From Saprospiraceae bacterium (lineage in GTDB: Bacteria; Bacteroidota; Bacteroidia; Chitinophagales; Saprospiraceae): 8,668 nt of DNA. The notes beneath the pieces are model-generated. The model had not been told where the DNA came from and did no database searches. It worked only from the letters and a program-made list of their open reading frames with translations. Position 1 is the stretch's first letter; every line of letters begins with the position of its first letter. Made by a program: the position numbers and the translations under genes. The stretch covers positions 1 to 8,668 of the forward strand of contig JALVCY010000514.1 of the NCBI GenBank assembly GCA_027009605.1, read 5' to 3'. This document shows positions 4,860-8,668 of the stretch, one piece after another.

Positions 4860-5243
4860 ATGAAGAAAGTAATCAATACATCAAACGCTCCGCTACCCGT
4901 CGGCCCTTATAGCCAAGCGATTTCCTTCGGCAACATAGGCTTTGTCTCCGGGCAAGTCGCCATCAATCCGGAAACCAAAGAATTAGTCAATGACACCATC
5001 GAAAAAGAGACGACGCAAGTACTCCAAAATGTGGGAGCCATCCTTACGGAAATGGGCGCTACTTTCGATGATGTCTTAAAAGTATCCGTTTTTGTCAAAG
5101 ACATGGGGCAATATGCTCAAATCAACTCTGTCTATGCCCGGTTTTTTAAAGGAGATACTCCGCCGGCTCGTGAGTTAGTCGAAGTGGCGAAGCTTCCGCT
5201 AAATGTGAATATTGAGATTTCAGTCATTGTTGGTTTGAAATAA
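4860..5243 (+). CDS. ridA: RidA: reactive enamine/imine deaminase
   Basis: A 127-aa cytosolic RidA/YjgF/UK114 protein, full length for the family and normally a trimer. It hydrolyses 2-aminoacrylate and other enamine/imine intermediates released by PLP enzymes such as serine/threonine dehydratase, protecting PLP enzymes from damage. GPYSQA (15-20), FVSGQ (28-32) and PPARELVEVAKLP (101-113) are diagnostic. R104 corresponds to the substrate-carboxylate-binding arginine of the RidA subgroup, and E119 lies in the closing NIEIS strand. The start at 4860 lacks a clear Shine-Dalgarno sequence, and I found no convincing -7 element after the rpmF terminator. trpS follows 63 bases downstream on the same strand. 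Confidence 0.95.
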   Translation: MKKVINTSNAPLPVGPYSQAISFGNIGFVSGQVAINPETKELVNDTIEKETTQVLQNVGAILTEMGATFDDVLKVSVFVKDMGQYAQINSVYARFFKGDTPPARELVEVAKLPLNVNIEISVIVGLK

Positions 5244-5255
5244 TTATTATATATA

Positions 5256-5284
5256 CTTTCCAAAAGTTTCAAACTTTTGGAAAG
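5256..5284. other. near-perfect palindrome between ridA and trpS
   Basis: CTTTCCAAAAGTTT (5256-5269) and AAACTTTTGGAAAG (5271-5284) are perfect complements around a single C, giving about 12 pairs with a five-base loop. No T-tract follows. It may be an intrinsic attenuator, an mRNA-stabilising hairpin or a dispersed palindrome. It resembles the dyad at 101-126 only in general form. Confidence 0.55.
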
Positions 5285-5306
5285 CTAGTTACGAAAAAAT
5301 AAAAAT

Positions 5307-6311
5307 ATGAAAAACGTTCTTTCAGCAGTACAGCCTACGGGGGATTTGCACATAGGAAATTACTTTGGAGCTATCCAAAATTGGGTGCGACTCCAAGACG
5401 AATACAATTGTACTTATGGCGTAGTAGATTATCATTCTATGACCGCTCCTTACCAAGCGGAAAAACTTCGTGAGAATACCTGGAAGATGGTTTTTCAGTT
5501 GTTGGCCACCGGGGTCAAGCCTGAAAATTTATTTATTCAGTCTTTGATACCGGAGCATGCGGAGTTGTCCTGGATTTTGAGCTGTGTGACTTCTTATGGG
5601 GAGATGACGCGGATGACTCAGTTTAAGGACAAGTCCGATCAAATTGCCGGCAAGGATAAAAATGCTTTTATTTCGGCCGGATTATTTATGTACCCGGTGT
5701 TGCAGGCGGCAGATATTTTGATGTATCGTGCTGATTATGTGCCGGTTGGGAAGGATCAGGAGCAGCATCTGGAGCTTTCGCGAAATATAGCCCAGCGTTT
5801 TAATCATCAATTTGGGCAAGAATATTTTGCTCATCCGAAGCCCTTGTTTACGGCTACGCCAAAAATCATGTCCACTGCCGAGCCGACCAAAAAAATGTCC
5901 AAGAGTCTAGGCGAAAAGCATTACATCAATGTATTTGGAGAAGAAGCCAGAATACGCAAGCAAATCCGGAGTGCCGTGACCGATGCCGGAGATACGCCGG
6001 ATGGGGCGATGAGTCCCGGTGTAAAAAATCTTTTTGAAATACTCAAAGCCTGTCAGGCCACCGAAGCTTATGATGCCTTGATGTTGGACTACAAAAAGGG
6101 CTCTTTGCGCTATGGAGATTTAAAACCGGCTGTAGCGGATGCCTTAGTGGGTGTCTTGAATCCTATACGAGAACGCTACCAAGAGATTTTGGGCAACCGA
6201 AAAGCAACTAAAGAAATGATTACAGCTTCTTCTTGGGAGATTCGTAAAAGAGCACAGAAGACCTTGAAAGAAGTACGGTCTATTGTGGGTTTGGCTAAGT
6301 TGCGGTATTGA
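5307..6311 (+). CDS. trpS: tryptophanyl-tRNA synthetase
   Basis: A 334-aa class Ic aminoacyl-tRNA synthetase that charges tRNA-Trp with tryptophan using ATP. The HIGH-type motif is HIGN (15-18) after TGDL, with a typical VDYHSMT (40-46). GKDQEQH (148-154) is the conserved nucleotide/tryptophan-site loop, and KMSKS stands at 196-200. The length equals that of compact bacterial TrpRS. The C-terminus from about 230 is the helical anticodon-binding part, with SPGVKNLFEIL and a VADALVGVLNPIRERY helix. The start at 5307 follows an A-rich leader with weak ribosome binding. No T-box or leader peptide is visible in the 63-base gap; it may be cotranscribed with ridA. Confidence 0.97.
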   Translation: MKNVLSAVQPTGDLHIGNYFGAIQNWVRLQDEYNCTYGVVDYHSMTAPYQAEKLRENTWKMVFQLLATGVKPENLFIQSLIPEHAELSWILSCVTSYGEMTRMTQFKDKSDQIAGKDKNAFISAGLFMYPVLQAADILMYRADYVPVGKDQEQHLELSRNIAQRFNHQFGQEYFAHPKPLFTATPKIMSTAEPTKKMSKSLGEKHYINVFGEEARIRKQIRSAVTDAGDTPDGAMSPGVKNLFEILKACQATEAYDALMLDYKKGSLRYGDLKPAVADALVGVLNPIRERYQEILGNRKATKEMITASSWEIRKRAQKTLKEVRSIVGLAKLRY

Positions 6312-6351
6312 AAGATTTGGGGGCTTACTTTTGAGAACTACTCATTTTGTT

Positions 6352-7113
6352 CTATAGTTGCTTGCTCACACTCATATTGTAAAGATATGAAAATGTAGTC
6401 AGGCTTGCATGATCGATACTAGAGCCGGTGGGGTTAATAGAGTAGTTTCTTGTAGCAAAAAGGCTAACAAAAAGCTTCCGGGTAATGCGGTATTCTAGAC
6501 CGATGTTTTGGTTTATTCCGAAAACCAACTTTAGGACACCACTTGTCTGAATAATCTCTTTTACTTTTACAATTTCGTCGTGTTTGGTATCATCCAGGAC
6601 CTTAATGACATTTGATTGTCCACTTACGTTTCTCCCATGGAGTAGAGTAGCAGACCATCCAAGTCCGATGATGGGTTTAAGCCGGGCTTTGTATTTGAAA
6701 TTAATGCAATAGGTTTGAGCGACAGGAATGGCGAATATGGGATAGAAGCCACCATATCGGTTAGTTTTTTTTCCGGAAATGACATTACCGGGTATTTCTG
6801 TGTAGGTACCGCCACCAAACCAGATATCCCAAAATGTGAAATCAAACCTGTAATTCTTATGTTCAATGTAGTAATTGGTGATAGAACGATGTCTTATGAT
6901 TTTATCTCGAAGGGCGAAGACTTTAAGACCTATTTCCGATTTGGTGAGTATGCTTTTTTGGGGCTTGATAGGTTGGATGCCTAGTCTAAATTCATTGTAA
7001 TTGCCGACGTAGGTTAGCCCTATTTTGTACTTTGTGGGTTTAGGCAATTCTTGGGCTTGAGCTGCTAGGGCTAAGCTGACTAAAAATAGGATGCTCTGTA
7101 TAATCTTTTTCAT
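6352..7113 (-). CDS. exported protein of unknown function, possibly outer-membrane beta-barrel
   Basis: A 253-aa protein with a clear Sec signal peptide: MKK, a hydrophobic core (I4-A18) and an AQA cleavage site after residue 20. The mature part is rich in Gly, Tyr, Phe and alternating polar/hydrophobic stretches (for example KYKIGLTYVGNYNEFRLGIQP, YKARLKPIIGLGWSATLL and IGLEYRITRKLFVSLFATRNYSI), as in Bacteroidota small outer-membrane barrels. There is no lipobox and no T9SS C-terminal domain. I do not recognise a family. The start ATG at 7113 is supported by the signal peptide. It converges with trpS (40-base gap) without an obvious terminator, and no clear promoter was found upstream. Confidence 0.8.
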   Translation of the reverse strand: MKKIIQSILFLVSLALAAQAQELPKPTKYKIGLTYVGNYNEFRLGIQPIKPQKSILTKSEIGLKVFALRDKIIRHRSITNYYIEHKNYRFDFTFWDIWFGGGTYTEIPGNVISGKKTNRYGGFYPIFAIPVAQTYCINFKYKARLKPIIGLGWSATLLHGRNVSGQSNVIKVLDDTKHDEIVKVKEIIQTSGVLKLVFGINQNIGLEYRITRKLFVSLFATRNYSINPTGSSIDHASLTTFSYLYNMSVSKQL

Positions 7114-7344
7114 AATTTACTCGTCATTAGTTTGTCCTTATCGTGTGTGCAACAAAACAAGTCCATGGCTTGCCTAAGTTAAATAAAGAAAAGAAATAGG
7201 ATGCTTGACTTTTACGAAGGTCATTCTAAGGTAAAAATAGGACAATCGTAATAGCTTGATAACTAGTATGTTGTGCTATATTAATCCTAGTTGTTTTACC
7301 GAAAAGTTTTTGAAAAGAAAAAAACGAAAGTCGAAATCTTCTTG
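7114..7344. other. intergenic stretch without recognised features
   Basis: AT-rich, with stop codons in all frames by eye. I see no tRNA-like fold, no clear terminator and no TAnnTTTG promoter with correct spacing for the leftward gene at 7113. The short near-palindrome CAAGTCCATGGCTTG is the only local symmetry. It joins the repeat-rich stretch starting at 7345. Confidence 0.5.
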
Positions 7345-7360
7345 TCTGCGGGATAATAAA

Positions 7361-7445
7361 GTAGTGAGTGATGAGTAGTGAGTGGTGAGTAGTGAGTGAG
7401 TAGTGAGTAGTGAGTGAGTAGTGAGTAATGAGTGATGAGAAGTGA
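7361..7445. repeat. heptamer tandem array (GTRRTGA)n
   Basis: Eleven 7-base units (GTAGTGA, with variants GTGATGA, GTGGTGA, GTAATGA and GAAGTGA) are interrupted twice by a 4-base GTGA unit, totalling 85 bases. Strong purine/T strand asymmetry. A further GTAGTGAGTA stands alone at 7541-7550. Such arrays vary in copy number by slippage. No coding role is seen. Confidence 0.85.
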
Positions 7446-7522
7446 GTTGTGCGAGTTGCGAAAGTTGAAAAAGTTGAAAAAGTTGATTCGCTCGCTTGAT
7501 GCTCGCTAGTTGAAGAAGTTGA
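7446..7522. repeat. nonamer tandem array (GTTGAAAAA)n
   Basis: Directly after the heptamers come GTTGTGCGA, GTTGCGAAA, GTTGAAAAA, GTTGAAAAA and GTTGATTCG (7446-7490), period 9. Two more GTTGA units spaced 9 bases apart lie at 7509-7522. The period is a multiple of three, so a 24-codon frame (ATG 7435 to TAG 7509) encodes an LKK-type amphipathic peptide. No ribosome binding site supports it. Confidence 0.75.
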
Positions 7523-7645
7523 AATCAGCGGGAAAATAAAGTAGTGAGTAGCAAGTAAGTTAGAATCGACGAAAATCTACAGGAAAATAAATCTGCGCAA
7601 ATCAGCGGGAATTAAATCAGCGAAAAACAAATCTGCGAATACCTC
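7522..7645. repeat. diverged AAATCWGCGGGA-type interspersed repeats
   Basis: Imperfect units begin at 7522, 7573, 7589, 7599, 7614 and 7629, with the core AAATC-W-GCG and a tail GGAAAATAAA in the fuller copies. A 26-base block containing TGCGGGATAATAAAGTAGTG (from 7345) recurs as CAGCGGGAAAATAAAGTAGTG (7525-7550), so the heptamer array lies between two related blocks. I believe similar strings are common between genes in this phylum, but that is recall, not a search. Confidence 0.6.
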
Positions 7646-7689
7646 CGGGAAGTCAATCCACCAAAAAAATCTCCAAAATTGGAAAAGTC

Positions 7690-8460
7690 TTATTTCTGAG
7701 CGACGTAAAACAAGTCAAAGCAGCCTTCTCCCGCAGGAGCAATAGAATAGTCTTCCTTCGTAATGCTGGCAACCAAGCTGTTGTCTTGGGCGACTAATTT
7801 TTTCCGGTTACGCCGATTAAGAATGTCGTAGGGTATTTGCAAGATTCGTCTAGGCAAGCGGTACTGAAGATTGAAAATGTCCCAACGGGTAATTTTTTCG
7901 ACCGACTTCTTATTGTTTTCGTAATATTTCATGATTTTTTCGTTGCCGAAAACGCCGAATTTTTCGACTGAACTAAATTTTTCTCGCAAGAGATTATCCA
8001 ACTCTCCAATTGTGTACTCTCGCACATGCCAAGGATTGCGGGTAATGGACATTTTGATATTGGGCGTGGTAACAATAAACTTCCCGCCGGGCTTGAGGAC
8101 TCGATGTATCTCAGATACAAAGGCATGGTCATCTTCAATGTGCTCGATGACTTGAAACGAAACCACAAAGTCAAATTGATTGTCCGTAATATCTCGAAGC
8201 GGGGGCACATTCATCTGCCGAAAGGTCACATGATTATAGACAGAAAAATCAATATTATTAGAGAATTTATCAATCGTCAACAGACTTTCTGCTTTGGGCG
8301 CAAGCACCTCGACACCATAACCGCTGCCTGTGCCTATCTCCAAAACTTGACCGGTCACTAATTCGGCCGCTTTCAGATAAGCCAGCAAAGAACGCTGATA
8401 CACATAATTGTCCGATAGGTCGGTGTGCGATACTCTTTCGGCAGTTTGTAAATCCTTCAT
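7690..8460 (-). CDS. class I SAM-dependent methyltransferase
   Basis: A 256-aa Rossmann-fold methyltransferase of the Methyltransf_11 type. Motif I VLEIGTGSGYG (39-49) binds the AdoMet methionine part, and D64 in LLTID is the probable ribose-binding acidic residue. FDFVVSFQVIEHIED (96-110) and RVLKPGGKFIVTTPN (120-134) are motifs IV and V/VI. The region after 150 (W143HVREYT, then basic RRILQIPYDILNRRNRKK) is variable and probably fixes substrate. This style is common among methyltransferases acting on glycans, lipids or quinones, but the substrate cannot be read from sequence. The start at 8460 has no obvious ribosome binding site. A truncated leftward gene ends 72 bases upstream, so cotranscription is possible. 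Confidence 0.9.
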   Translation of the reverse strand: MKDLQTAERVSHTDLSDNYVYQRSLLAYLKAAELVTGQVLEIGTGSGYGVEVLAPKAESLLTIDKFSNNIDFSVYNHVTFRQMNVPPLRDITDNQFDFVVSFQVIEHIEDDHAFVSEIHRVLKPGGKFIVTTPNIKMSITRNPWHVREYTIGELDNLLREKFSSVEKFGVFGNEKIMKYYENNKKSVEKITRWDIFNLQYRLPRRILQIPYDILNRRNRKKLVAQDNSLVASITKEDYSIAPAGEGCFDLFYVAQK

Positions 8461-8532
8461 GTTTAATGGTTTAGCATGGTCTCTTAAACGGGGCGGCGGC
8501 AGAATGGTTGACCTATCAGTAGGGATTTTGGA

Positions 8533-8668
8533 TTATTTCCTGAGATTGAAGGAGATTCCTACGACACCTTTGCGCTGAAAATATTTGATTTGTTGCTTGG
8601 CTCGATCCGGCGCCCCTTTGGGACGAGTCGTGATGTCCCAAGCATTGACATAACCAAAATCTAAGTCA
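8533..8668 (-). CDS. 3' end of an unrecognised gene, cut by the window edge
   Basis: An open frame of 44 codons enters from the right edge and stops with TAA at 8533-8535. The C-terminus reads FGYVNAWDITTRPKGAPD and then a strand-like YFQRKGVVGISFNLRK. Alternating hydrophobic residues close to the end would suit the last strand of a membrane beta-barrel or a periplasmic protein, but too little is present to name it. No terminator separates it from the methyltransferase gene. Confidence 0.55.
   Translation of the reverse strand, partial: DLDFGYVNAWDITTRPKGAPDRAKQQIKYFQRKGVVGISFNLRK

Noticed and set aside
7435..7509. 24-codon frame encoding an LKK-repeat amphipathic peptide
   Set aside because: It is a by-product of the 9-base tandem period; no ribosome binding site or promoter is visible.
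7345..7645. CRISPR array
   Set aside because: Units are short, variable and without regular unique spacers, and no cas genes are present.
8026..8361. Rightward frame opposite the methyltransferase gene
   Set aside because: Antisense to a gene with all class I methyltransferase motifs; no independent evidence.

Overview
The window most likely comes from a chromosome of a Bacteroidota bacterium, possibly near the Saprospiria/Chitinophagia (lineage inferred from recall, not searched). Three promoters carry the phylum's -7 element in the form TATCTTTG, two of them with a TTG about 20 bases upstream. Ribosome binding sites are weak, as is usual in this phylum. The proteins (DUF177/YceD followed by bL32, RidA, TrpS) fit that assignment. 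The DNA is moderately AT-rich with hairpin-rich intergenic stretches.

Left part (1-1514): a Y1/HUH single-strand transposase of the REP-associated (RAYT) type, read rightward. It sits among hairpins, a 58-base tandem duplication and a ~31-base sequence that recurs on both sides of the gene. The 470 bases after it hold no convincing gene but several dyads, including two hairpins with different stems and the same eight-base loop. They lie between the 3' end of the next gene and its probable terminator.

Middle left (1515-3853): a leftward XRE-type repressor with an S24/LexA-like self-cleaving domain, divergent from a rightward two-gene unit. That unit encodes a ParA ATPase and a small basic protein ending in a ribbon-helix-helix fold, and a strong terminator closes it. 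This is the layout of a plasmid-type (type Ib) partition cassette with an SOS-type repressor, set among housekeeping genes. The shared intergenic region has two promoters, a perfect 8+8 dyad, a 13-bp-stem palindrome and DnaA-box-like 9-mers. It is the best candidate here for an undescribed system: a domesticated partition module or an integrated plasmid or phage-plasmid remnant.

Middle right (3926-6311): housekeeping genes. A promoter drives yceD and rpmF (the bL32 is of a type lacking the usual zinc cysteines) up to a terminator. ridA and trpS follow, separated by a near-perfect palindrome.

Right part (6352-8668): three leftward genes. These are an unrecognised secreted, probably beta-rich envelope protein, a class I SAM methyltransferase, and the 3' end of another gene cut by the window edge. 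Between the first two lies a 576-base non-coding stretch with a heptamer array, a nonamer array and diverged copies of an AAATCWGCGGGA-type element.
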